17,081 nt of DNA from an uncultured Eubacteriales bacterium (GCA_900542675.1 UQOT01000046.1:1-17081); one strand, 5' to 3'. Shown: positions 8,148-14,184, counted from the first letter of the stretch. Made by a program: numbers and translations. The notes: generated by a model from the letters alone, not told the origin.

Positions 8148-8323
8148 AAAAAACGCTGCTTCGATGCCGCGAAACATCTCAATTGCTATATTATAGTCAG
8201 TTAAAAGCTAACGTTGACAGCAAAAGAAGCGAAGCATACGTTTTTTTGCAAAAACGTATACTATCAACGTTTGCTTTTTTAACTGATTATATACTATAAA
8301 TCCATCAATAAAGATGTTTCGCA
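8121..8323 (-). ncRNA. Candidate structured small RNA or attenuator leader
   Basis: Read on the minus strand, the predicted start (near 8323) coincides with the first base of a long rod. The closing stem is GCGAAACATCT (8322-8312) with AGATGTTTCGC (8179-8169). A middle stem pairs 8286-8264 with 8197-8217 (TCAGTTAAAA and AACGTTGA cores). A terminal hairpin is AAAAACGTAT/ATACGTTTTT (8250-8259 and 8236-8245). A TTCG-capped terminator follows. An alternative hairpin pairs 8163-8154 with 8145-8136 (9 of 10) and would consume the terminator's 5' arm. The long rod with paired ends recalls 6S RNA in outline, but I see no sequence proof. No coding potential is evident. Confidence 0.5.
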
Positions 8324-8329
8324 TAAATA

Positions 8330-8358
8330 ATAATACCACAGAATAACAAAAATGTAAA
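8330..8358 (-). promoter_or_regulatory. Sigma-A promoter for the structured leader/small RNA
   Basis: On the minus strand TTTACA (8358-8353), exactly 17 bp and TATTAT (8335-8330): 5 of 6 matches in each box. The expected start, about 7 nt downstream, falls at the outermost base of the long hairpin. Confidence 0.6.
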
Positions 8359-8548
8359 CAATAAATTTAAAAAAATATTCCTAAACAATGATATGCACAA
8401 TCCCTACGAATGCTTTGGCGCAAACCGATTGTGTTGAGCCCAAATATATTTTTATCTGGAATAGCAGCTCCTTGCAAGAAAAATATCAATAATTTTGGCA
8501 CAAATTACGCTATGCAAAAGGCGCTCAGTTGCCATTATCATATAATAT

Positions 8549-8577
8549 GTATTAATTTTCAAAAACTGCACATAATA
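8549..8577 (+). promoter_or_regulatory. Possible forespore-type (sigma G/F-like) promoter
   Basis: GTATT (8549-8553), 17 bp and CATAATA (8571-8577) loosely fit the sigma-G consensus (GHATR, CATnHTA), about 70 bp upstream of the first spore-coat-like gene. TATAAT also occurs at 8541-8546 without a good -35. The rest of the 8359-8645 gap is AT-rich and shows no other gene or repeat. Confidence 0.25.
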
Positions 8578-8645
8578 CCCTTGAAAATGTTTCGGTCGGG
8601 ACGGCTGTCTGGATTTTCAGTTTTAATTATTTGGAGGATTTTATT

Positions 8646-8819
8646 ATGACGTCAAAAGAGTTATTGTATATCGAGGATGTATTGGGTCACGAAAAGTATT
8701 TCAAGACCAAGTGCGCCGAGGCTGCGGCAAGCATTACCGACGCGGAGCTTAAGGCGTGCGTTGAACAGATGGTACAGAAGCACGAGAACATTTTTCAGAA
8801 TTTCTACAACTTGCTTTAG
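8646..8819 (+). CDS. Small ferritin-like/Coat F-like spore protein
   Basis: A 57-residue, probably all-helical protein. GGAGG (8632-8636) sits 9 bp before this ATG; an upstream in-frame ATG at 8631 overlaps that site and is unlikely. The sequence has the alternating pattern of half a ferritin-like or Coat F helical pair: LGHEKYFKTKCAEAA, then a second helix with EQMVQKHENIFQNFYNLL. It is followed after 29 bp by a second small protein with the Coat F character, so the two probably form one operon and perhaps one complex in the spore coat. No signal peptide or membrane segment is seen. The family link rests on pattern and context rather than a motif, so function is moderately sure at best. Confidence 0.7.
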   Translation: MTSKELLYIEDVLGHEKYFKTKCAEAAASITDAELKACVEQMVQKHENIFQNFYNLL

Positions 8820-8848
8820 GCATCGGACGGATTACGGAGGTATAAGAT

Positions 8849-9100
8849 ATGGAAGATAAGAAAGTAATGGAAGACCTTTTGCTGCTTGAAAAGGGCGTTT
8901 GCGATTTATTTATGCACGGTGCGATTGAGTCGTCGACAGATAATGTACACACGGCATTTTGCGGCGCACTGACTCAGGCGATTGAGATGCAGGATTGTAT
9001 GTACGACAAAATGGCTCAGAAGGGTTGGTATCCGACCGAGCAGGCAGAGCAGAACAAAATTAATTCGGTTAAACAGAAGTTCAGCGCGGCAACCGCGTAG
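8849..9100 (+). CDS. Coat F domain spore coat-like protein
   Basis: An 83-residue helical protein resembling the Coat F (CotF-like) domain of small clostridial spore proteins. It opens with a charged helix (KKVMEDLLLLEKGVCDLFMHGA), continues with a second helix carrying Gln/Glu-rich contacts (TQAIEMQDCMYDKMAQ), and ends with the diagnostic KGWYPTEQAEQNKI segment typical of this family. CGGAGG precedes the ATG. It is preceded 29 bp upstream by the 57-residue helical partner and followed by a strong terminator, so the pair looks like a two-gene operon. The expected role is a minor structural component of the spore surface. Whether the organism sporulates cannot be shown here. Confidence 0.82.
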   Translation: MEDKKVMEDLLLLEKGVCDLFMHGAIESSTDNVHTAFCGALTQAIEMQDCMYDKMAQKGWYPTEQAEQNKINSVKQKFSAATA

Positions 9101-9123
9101 TATGACAAAATCGTTCCGATCGG

Positions 9124-9159
9124 CGGACGCAGACCCGATTTAAGGTCTGCGTCCGTTTT
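9124..9159 (+). terminator. Terminator shared by converging coat-protein and mtaB transcripts
   Basis: CGGACGCAGACC (9124-9135) pairs perfectly with GGTCTGCGTCCG (9144-9155), followed by TTTT. The T-run overlaps the mtaB stop codon (9160-9158), so on the minus strand the hairpin begins directly after the stop. The U-tract is good only in the plus direction. Confidence 0.9.
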
Positions 9160-10435
9160 AAATTAAAAATCCGTCTTTGTATTCCTTTGGTGTAAATGTG
9201 ATGAATTTTCCGTGTTTGCTTTCATCTGCGGGCACAAGAACGTCCATATAGTTCGCTGTTGTAGCGTGGTAGAGTCCGTCTGTTCGTTCCTGCTCAATCA
9301 GCACGCGCAGTTCTTTTCCGATATAGGACTCGTAGTAGCTGCGCTTCATATCTTCTGCAAGGGTGAGCATCTTTCGGCTGCGCTCGTCCTTGATATTTTC
9401 CGGAACTTGATTTGGAAAAGTTTCGGCGCGTGTGCCTTTTCTGATTGAATACTTAAAAATATGCATCTGTGAAAAGCCGATTGATTTGCAGAATGCATAA
9501 GACTTATCAAATTCCTCGTCGGTTTCTTCCGCAAACCCGACCATCAGGTCAGTGGTGATTGCGGTGTCCTTAATATTATCACGCAAAAGCTGTACGGCCT
9601 TGAAGAATTCGCCCGATGTGTAGTGGCGGTTCATACGCTTTAAGGTCTCATCGCAGCCGCTTTGCAGCGACAGATGAAATTGCGGACAAAGTTTTTGAAG
9701 GGCCGCCGCACGGTGAACAAAGTCGTCAGTAATCAGAACCGGTTCGATTGACCCGAGGCGTATCCGCTCAATTCCGTTGATTTCATTAATTTTTTCAATT
9801 ACGTCAATCAGACCGATTTTTTCGGGATTAATATCCCGCCCGTATGAACCGATGTGTATTCCCGTCAAAACCACTTCTTTATAGCCGTGCTCGGCAAGCG
9901 ACTCTGTCTCACGCACGATATTTTCAAGAGGACGTGAGCGCACAGGCCCACGCGCATACGGTATTATGCAGTAGGTACAGAAGTTATTGCAGCCATCCTC
10001 GATTTTGACGCCGGCGCGTATGCGGCTCTGCGATTTGGTGATGGGCAGTTCCTCATATTCGTGCTCGCCCAGTATATCGCCGACTATATTTGATTTTTTG
10101 CCGCCAATCGCCTGCTCGGTTAATTCGACAATTTTTGATCTGCCGCTGTTGCCGATGATTATATCCGCACCAAGCTCACGAACAACCTCCGGCTCGGTTT
10201 GCGAAAAGCAGCCGGTTACGGCAATAATCCCGTTCGGGTTCTCGTGCCGTGCGCGCCTGATTTGCTGCCGCGATTTTTTCGCACCCGTTCCCGTAACAGA
10301 GCAGGTATTAATTACGCATATATCCGCCACGCCATCGCGTATTATTTCATAGCCGCGCTCCTTAAAAAGCTCCGCCATAGCCTCGCTCTCATAAATATTG
10401 GTCTTGCATCCCAAAGTCACAAATTTAACAGTAAT
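9158..10435 (-). CDS. mtaB: tRNA t6A37 methylthiotransferase (MtaB)
   Basis: A radical-SAM enzyme that adds a methylthio group to t6A at position 37 of tRNAs reading ANN codons. From the chosen start it has 425 residues: a UPF0004 domain with the auxiliary cluster cysteines C10, C45 and C76, a radical-SAM core with C149-x3-C153-x2-C156, and a short TRAM-like C-terminus. TLGCKTN and the YCIIPYARG run are characteristic, and MtaB fits better than MiaB. The reading frame is open to 10480 (TTG), but that codon lies at the predicted transcription start (about 10476). No ATG exists near the conserved N-terminus. AAGGGCGTGA (near-perfect anti-16S match) points to ATT at 10435, giving a normal family start; GTG at 10444 lies within the Shine-Dalgarno. 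The stop overlaps the shared terminator. Start site moderately sure, function sure. Confidence 0.93.
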   Translation of the reverse strand: MTVKFVTLGCKTNIYESEAMAELFKERGYEIIRDGVADICVINTCSVTGTGAKKSRQQIRRARHENPNGIIAVTGCFSQTEPEVVRELGADIIIGNSGRSKIVELTEQAIGGKKSNIVGDILGEHEYEELPITKSQSRIRAGVKIEDGCNNFCTYCIIPYARGPVRSRPLENIVRETESLAEHGYKEVVLTGIHIGSYGRDINPEKIGLIDVIEKINEINGIERIRLGSIEPVLITDDFVHRAAALQKLCPQFHLSLQSGCDETLKRMNRHYTSGEFFKAVQLLRDNIKDTAITTDLMVGFAEETDEEFDKSYAFCKSIGFSQMHIFKYSIRKGTRAETFPNQVPENIKDERSRKMLTLAEDMKRSYYESYIGKELRVLIEQERTDGLYHATTANYMDVLVPADESKHGKFITFTPKEYKDGFLI

Positions 10436-10482
10436 TTTCGTCACGCCCTTAGCAATTAAAATCAAAGTTTTAGACTTCAAAT

Positions 10483-10511
10483 ATTATAACATCTGAGGTT
10501 AATTAATGCAA
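10483..10511 (-). promoter_or_regulatory. Promoter of mtaB
   Basis: On the minus strand TTGCAT (10511-10506), 17 bp and TATAAT (10488-10483). The predicted start near 10476 leaves about 40 nt of leader to the ATT codon and excludes translation from the TTG at 10480. It is divergent from the toxin-antitoxin promoter, whose -35 lies about 32 bp away. Confidence 0.6.
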
Positions 10512-10542
10512 GAAATATATTTTGAAAGCATTGCAAATACTA

Positions 10543-10571
10543 TTGACAAAACACTGTTTTTGTAATACAAT
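10543..10571 (+). promoter_or_regulatory. Promoter of the toxin-antitoxin operon
   Basis: TTGACA (10543-10548), 17 bp and TACAAT (10566-10571): a near-consensus sigma-A promoter about 26 bp before the antitoxin start codon. Its -10 box is part of the direct repeats listed separately. Confidence 0.8.
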
Positions 10572-10579
10572 GTAATACA
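10561..10579 (+). promoter_or_regulatory. Probable antitoxin operator (two direct repeats)
   Basis: TGTAATACA occurs twice, at 10561-10569 and 10571-10579, one helical turn (10 bp) apart and covering the -10 box. Ribbon-helix-helix antitoxins often bind tandem short sites on one DNA face, so this is the natural autoregulatory operator. That use is inference. Confidence 0.55.
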
Positions 10580-10596
10580 GAAAGGAAGTGCTTTAT

Positions 10597-10818
10597 ATGA
10601 CGATTTCTTTAAGATTAAATGATGAAGACACAATACTGATAAAGAAATACGCGGAGCTCAACAGGCTTTCCGTATCGGAGCTTATTCGCCAAACAGTTAT
10701 AGAGCGCATTGAAAGTGAATACGATTTGGAAATGTTTGACAAGGCTATGGAAGAATACAAAAAAAATCCCGTTGCATATTCTCTTGATGAAGTTGAAAAG
10801 GAACTCGGTATACAATGA
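10597..10818 (+). CDS. relB: RelB-type ribbon-helix-helix antitoxin
   Basis: A 73-residue antitoxin. The N-terminus (residues 2-40) is a ribbon-helix-helix DNA-binding fold: beta strand ISLRLN, then helices DEDTILIKKYAELN and SVSELIRQTVIERI, as in DUF6290/RelB-like antitoxins. The acidic C-terminal part (about 43-73) would wrap and neutralise the toxin. AAAGGAAG precedes the ATG. The GTG at 10588 in frame is inside the Shine-Dalgarno and is not used. Its stop overlaps the toxin start (ATGA), the usual arrangement for coupled translation. It probably represses its own promoter through the repeats at 10561-10579. The gene symbol is given by family only. Confidence 0.88.
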   Translation: MTISLRLNDEDTILIKKYAELNRLSVSELIRQTVIERIESEYDLEMFDKAMEEYKKNPVAYSLDEVEKELGIQ

Positions 10819-11081
10819 GATATAAAGTTGAATTTACGCAAAGGGCGTTAAAGGATTTGAAGAAATTGGATCGGCATACCGCTGCTTTGATTTTGGGCTG
10901 GGTCAGGAAAAATCTTGAAAACTGCGAAAATCCGCGTTTGCACGGTAAGGGATTAACCGCAAACAGAAGCGGTCAGTGGCGGTACCGAGTTGGGGATTAT
11001 CGCCTACTCGCCGAAATACAAGACGACAAAATCATAGTTCTTGTTTTAAACATAGGACACCGACGCGATATTTACGATTAA
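10815..11081 (+). CDS. relE: RelE/ParE-superfamily toxin (mRNA interferase-like)
   Basis: An 88-residue basic toxin overlapping the antitoxin by 4 bp (ATGA). The family cleaves mRNA in the ribosomal A site (RelE) or poisons gyrase (ParE). The sequence has the expected alpha-helical hairpin (QRALKDLKKLDRHTAALILGWV) and then a beta sheet with candidate catalytic residues K45, R56, R58, R63 and the C-terminal H82-R83-R84-x-x-Y87. RYRVGDYRLLAEI is the typical core strand pair. The basic residues and terminal Tyr favour RelE-type RNase activity over ParE, but this is not decisive. It appears intact. No mobile element flanks the pair. Confidence 0.9.
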   Translation: MRYKVEFTQRALKDLKKLDRHTAALILGWVRKNLENCENPRLHGKGLTANRSGQWRYRVGDYRLLAEIQDDKIIVLVLNIGHRRDIYD

Positions 11082-11204
11082 TAATTTGCACGCTATTGCA
11101 AAAGCCTGCGGAGTTACATATGAGGGAAGTTTTGTTTTTGATGACGGACGAAAAATATAAGAGTTATCGTTTGTTTAAATATTCAAACTTTTTCGACAAT
11201 TTCA

Positions 11205-11238
11205 GGCGCAGTCCCTGATAAATTTTAGGAACTGCGCC
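11205..11238. other. Hairpin downstream of the toxin-antitoxin operon
   Basis: GGCGCAGTCCCT (11205-11216) pairs with AGGAACTGCGCC (11227-11238) with one mismatch. No T-tract follows on either strand, so it is not a classical terminator, though it could stabilise or end transcripts between the converging toxin and SLH genes. The 200-bp gap holds nothing else convincing. Confidence 0.4.
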
Positions 11239-11283
11239 GATGTGAAAGTCTGTTTCTATAAGTTTCTTAGATATCTGATTTAG

Positions 11284-13134
11284 TTATAGAATTTCAGAAA
11301 TATTAAATATTCTCAGAGACATAAGTATTGCCTGTTCTCTTGTTGCTGTTGCATAGCCTTCTGCTTCTTGACGTGCAGTAACATTTTTTGGTGCAAAGTG
11401 AGTTGAATCAATTCCTTTTATTATTCCGAGCTTTGTCATATAATATACCGACGGTTTAGCGTAATCCGATATATCGCTGTCATCTGCATATTTTTTTACA
11501 CCGCTTGTGTCGAGATAATAATTTGAGTCATTTTCTAGTGTCCAGCTGCTGTTGGAATATTTTTTTATTGTTCTGCATAGCATTGTTGCCAAGTCTTCAC
11601 GTGTTATATCGGAATACGGTTCAAATGTTATATCGGTTGTTCCGTTAGTAATACCCAATTTATATGCTTTTATAATGGCGTCTGAATTTTCGTTGCCGCT
11701 TATATCAAAAAAAGGATTTTCGCTTGCTAAGACATGTCGCTTGGTTAACTCCTCATAAAGCTGCACAGCTATTGCCGCAAATTCCGACCTGTCGACAATC
11801 TCCGTTAAGTCCCTGCCCGCTATTGTTTCTGGAATAAGGTCATTGTCATATGCTTCCTCAACCTCTTGTTTAGCCCAATCTGATACATAAGAGCCGAAGG
11901 ATGTTTCGTTGTCGTCTGTGTCGTCATATGTATAATTGTCTGTGTTATCGTTTGTCCAATCATTTTGGCTTACATCATTGTCATTGTCGGTATTATCGGT
12001 TATATTTTTTCCTGTTATAAGTTTAAATTCGTAGGTGCCGCATCTTGAATATTTTGAAACTGAAAAGTAATATGTACCGGAAGTTAATTCTATATCTTTG
12101 CTAAAGGAAATTTGTTTTGAAGTATCATTCCACCAAGGTCTGTCGCTCCAAATTTCCTGACCGTCCTCGTCATATATTTTGAGATTGGCAGCTTCAATAT
12201 TTTCCGCGGTAAAGTATAGCTCAAATCCACCGGAGTTATTCAGCGTAAAGGAATAATTGTCTATATCATCATTCTCTGCCAATTGCCCGGTGTAAGATCT
12301 GTTAAGGCTGATTTCATTTGCAGCTTTAAATGTGTTGTCACTGCCGTTTTGTGCTTCGGAAAAGCTTTCGTTTGATTTCTCGAAGTTCATTTCAAATGTA
12401 TAAGTGCCGCATCTTGAATATTTTGAAACTGAAAAGTAATATGTGCCGGAAGTTAATTCTATATCTTTGCTAAAGGAAATTTGTTTTGAAGTATCATTCC
12501 ACCAAGGTCTGTCGCTCCAAATTTCCTGACCGTCCTCGTCATATATTTTGAGATTGGCAGCTTCAATATTTTCCGCGGTAAAGTATAGCTCAAATCCACC
12601 GGAGTTATTCAGCGTAAAGGAATAATTGTCTATATCATCATTCTCTGCCAATTGCCCGGTGTAAGATCTGTTAAGGCTGATTTCATTTGCAGCTTTAAAT
12701 GTGTTGTCACTGCCGTTTTGTGCTTCGGAAAAGCTCTCATTTGATCCTTCAAAGTTCAATGTAAGTTCATAATCGCCACAACCGGAGTATTTGGATACGT
12801 AAAAATGATATATTCCCGAAGTCAACTCAACGTCTTTGCGGTAAGAAATTTGTTTTGAAGTATCATTCCACCAAGGTCTGTCACTCCATATTTCCTGACC
12901 GTCCTCATCATATATTTTGAGGTTGGCAGCTTCTATGTTCTCGGCAATGTATTTAACAGACAGTTTACCTGACTCGTATAGGTCAAACGTATACTTGTTT
13001 TCTTCGTTATTCTCGGAAATGGAATCCGTAACGGTTGAGCCAAAGTCAATTTCACTCGCTGCCTGAACCGGAACGATGAATATTAAGCTGCACAGCAGCG
13101 ATAGGCCCGTTATTAAAGATACAATTCTTTTCAT
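11284..13134 (-). CDS. Secreted S-layer-homology protein with three repeat domains
   Basis: A 616-residue exported protein. A Sec signal peptide (1-25, cleavage after VQA) precedes three related beta-rich domains (about 28-128, 144-250, 267-373), each with ENIEAANLKIYDEDGQEIWS and WWNDTSKQIS. They resemble the bacterial pre-peptidase/PPC-type sandwich found in secreted proteins. A D/N/T-rich linker (377-411) joins three SLH domains (about 414-468, 470-530, 546-611) that normally hold proteins on pyruvylated cell-wall polymer. Domains 2 and 3 share 114 identical residues. No enzymatic domain is visible, so it may be an S-layer-associated structural or adhesion protein. GAGAGGA precedes the ATG. 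It is divergent from an XRE regulator; the promoter (TTGACA-17-TATGAT) overlaps a palindrome. The ligand is unknown. Confidence 0.88.
   Translation of the reverse strand: MKRIVSLITGLSLLCSLIFIVPVQAASEIDFGSTVTDSISENNEENKYTFDLYESGKLSVKYIAENIEAANLKIYDEDGQEIWSDRPWWNDTSKQISYRKDVELTSGIYHFYVSKYSGCGDYELTLNFEGSNESFSEAQNGSDNTFKAANEISLNRSYTGQLAENDDIDNYSFTLNNSGGFELYFTAENIEAANLKIYDEDGQEIWSDRPWWNDTSKQISFSKDIELTSGTYYFSVSKYSRCGTYTFEMNFEKSNESFSEAQNGSDNTFKAANEISLNRSYTGQLAENDDIDNYSFTLNNSGGFELYFTAENIEAANLKIYDEDGQEIWSDRPWWNDTSKQISFSKDIELTSGTYYFSVSKYSRCGTYEFKLITGKNITDNTDNDNDVSQNDWTNDNTDNYTYDDTDDNETSFGSYVSDWAKQEVEEAYDNDLIPETIAGRDLTEIVDRSEFAAIAVQLYEELTKRHVLASENPFFDISGNENSDAIIKAYKLGITNGTTDITFEPYSDITREDLATMLCRTIKKYSNSSWTLENDSNYYLDTSGVKKYADDSDISDYAKPSVYYMTKLGIIKGIDSTHFAPKNVTARQEAEGYATATREQAILMSLRIFNISEIL
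12035..12745 (-). repeat. Near-identical tandem duplication inside the SLH gene
   Basis: Two units, 12035-12376 and 12404-12745, lie 369 bp (123 codons) apart. Only three base differences are visible across about 342 aligned positions, and the protein they encode is identical over 114 residues. A third, diverged copy encodes domain 1 (about 12745-13050). The pattern suggests recent duplication or ongoing gene conversion; repeat number may vary between strains. Confidence 0.9.
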
Positions 13135-13214
13135 AAAATTATCCTCTCTCTTTTTATTTATGGTTTTTAAAATTAATCTTTTTCTAACATATATATGTTT
13201 GATAAACTGAAAAT

Positions 13215-13290
13215 ATCATACATCAATATTGACTAATTGTCAATATTGATAGAAAATTATTTGATTAATTATCAATGTATTTAATACAAT
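13215..13290. promoter_or_regulatory. Divergent promoters with twin palindromic operators
   Basis: Operator 1 is a perfect 12-bp inverted repeat, ATCAATATTGAC (13222-13233)/GTCAATATTGAT (13239-13250), around TAATT. Operator 2, TTGAT-TAATT-ATCAA (13261-13275), shares the same core; the centres are 32 bp apart. The SLH promoter on the minus strand, TTGACA (13243-13238)-17 bp-TATGAT (13220-13215), lies in operator 1. The XRE promoter, TTGATT (13261-13266)-18 bp-TACAAT (13285-13290), starts within operator 2. A further palindrome, TGTATTTAATACA (13277-13289), covers that -10. Binding by the adjacent XRE protein is inference. Confidence 0.65.
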
Positions 13291-13345
13291 AGTTTTGATA
13301 AAATAAATATAGAGTTATATAATTATACAGAGAGCCGGTTTAAGA

Positions 13346-13672
13346 ATGAATTATTATCTTATTGGTATGAGAATAAAAGAACTGCGTGTTAAAAGAGGAA
13401 TGACGCAGGAGATGCTTGCGGAAAAGGTTGAAATCAGCACAAATTTTTTGGCGTGCATAGAAATAGGCAAAAGAAAGGGAAGCTTTGAGACCTATGCAAG
13501 AATTATTGATGCTTTGGACAGCTCGTTTGATTACATAACTCAGGACAGTATTAAATCGGCAAGAATGAATACATTAAAAGAAGAAATGGGATATTTTTTC
13601 GATAAGTGCAGTGTTTCAAAGCAGAAGTTAATAATTAAACTTGCAGAGGAAGTCTATAGACACGATGTATAA
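13346..13672 (+). CDS. XRE-family helix-turn-helix regulator
   Basis: A 108-residue Cro/CI-type DNA-binding protein. Residues about 7-62 form the HTH_3 fold: RIKELRVKRGMTQEMLAEKV, then the recognition helix around STNFLACIEIGKRKGSFETYARIIDAL. The C-terminus (about 70-108) is a short helical segment (KQKLIIKLAEEVYRHD) likely used for dimerisation. The ATG has only a weak GAGAG site; the next Met (M8) has none, so the first is kept. It is divergent from the SLH gene, with twin palindromes in the shared intergenic region, which makes it the obvious candidate to control both itself and the SLH gene. No ligand, peptidase or phage context is visible. A domestic regulator is more likely than a prophage remnant. 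Confidence 0.88.
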   Translation: MNYYLIGMRIKELRVKRGMTQEMLAEKVEISTNFLACIEIGKRKGSFETYARIIDALDSSFDYITQDSIKSARMNTLKEEMGYFFDKCSVSKQKLIIKLAEEVYRHDV

Positions 13673-13819
13673 TTGTGAGTTCAAAAATTCAGTAGTTTAT
13701 GTCGAATTTTAGCATAAAATGAAACATTTTACAGATTATGTATTTTTCTTAATGGAATTATTAGGTATTTTGCATAAAAAAGTTTAATTAAAATTATGTA
13801 ATAATTATAGTATTTTTGA

Positions 13820-13848
13820 TTGACTAATGCGCGATAAAATTATATAAT
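13820..13848 (+). promoter_or_regulatory. Promoter of the HPr-like gene
   Basis: TTGACT (13820-13825), 17 bp and TATAAT (13843-13848) precede the start codon by about 50 bp. The stretch from 13673 to the promoter is AT-rich without other signals. Confidence 0.75.
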
Positions 13849-13899
13849 TTAAAGAGAAAATATTATTGTTTTCTAATAAAATTTTGGAGGTTGATTGAA

Positions 13900-14127
13900 A
13901 TGAAAAAGGTTACAATTTCTTTGGCAGCAATTAATGATGTTAAGAACTTCGTTAATATTGTTACCAAGTACGATTTTGACGTTGATCTGATTTCGGGTAA
14001 GTATGTGGTAGACGCGAAGTCGATTATGGGTATCTTCAGTCTCGATTTGTCAAAGCCGATTGATGTTCAGGTTCACAGCGACGACTGCGATGCTTTTATG
14101 GACGAAATCAAGAGTTATATTGCGTAA
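13900..14127 (+). CDS. HPr-like protein without the catalytic histidine
   Basis: A 75-residue member of the HPr fold. Canonical HPr carries phosphate from PEP on His15 (motif GLHARPA) and is regulated by HPr kinase at Ser46. Here the Ser46 region is well kept (DAKSIMGIFSLDL, S41), but the His15 segment reads AAINDVKNFVNIV, with Asp13 where His is expected and Lys15 near Arg17. It therefore cannot act as a PTS phosphocarrier. It resembles Bacillus Crh in keeping only the regulatory serine, though the residue differs (Crh has Gln). GGAGG stands 9 bp before the ATG at 13900; an upstream TTG at 13891 is not favoured. It has its own promoter and a weak terminator after it. A regulatory rather than transport role is inferred. 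Confidence 0.85.
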   Translation: MKKVTISLAAINDVKNFVNIVTKYDFDVDLISGKYVVDAKSIMGIFSLDLSKPIDVQVHSDDCDAFMDEIKSYIA

Positions 14128-14136
14128 AACATAATT

Positions 14137-14161
14137 GCCCTATTTTGTAAGAAAGTAGGGC
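14137..14161 (+). terminator. Weak terminator after the HPr-like gene
   Basis: GCCCTA (14137-14142) pairs with TAGGGC (14156-14161), with TTT/AAA extending the stem, followed by a short broken T-tract (TATTAT). It lies between the HPr-like gene and tadA, so it may be leaky. Confidence 0.5.
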
Positions 14162-14184
14162 TATTATCACGTATAGGGGCAAGT

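Noticed and set aside
8093..8182. N-terminal extension of the zinc-ribbon gene to 8182
   Set aside because: It would translate through the TTCG terminator hairpin and part of the long RNA stem. A proper AAGGAG site and the CxxC motif place the start at 8092.
8197..8286. Third copy of the left-end structured repeat
   Set aside because: It shares only GCTAACG and general hairpin form. The diagnostic 15-bp and 20-bp blocks are missing, so I treat it as unrelated.
8410..8649. 79-residue ORF upstream of the coat-like genes
   Set aside because: No ribosome binding site, atypical composition, and it overlaps the promoter region and the start of the first coat-like gene.
10436..10480. TTG start of mtaB at 10480
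   Set aside because: It has no ribosome binding site and lies next to the TATAAT box, at about the predicted transcription start.
11120..11218. 32-residue ORF after the toxin gene, with GGAG upstream
   Set aside because: The ribosome site is plausible, but the peptide is low-complexity, ends in a hairpin and has no recognisable family. Too little to call a gene.
10543..11238. Mobile element carrying the toxin-antitoxin pair
   Set aside because: No transposase, integrase, terminal inverted repeats or attachment-site duplication could be found around it.
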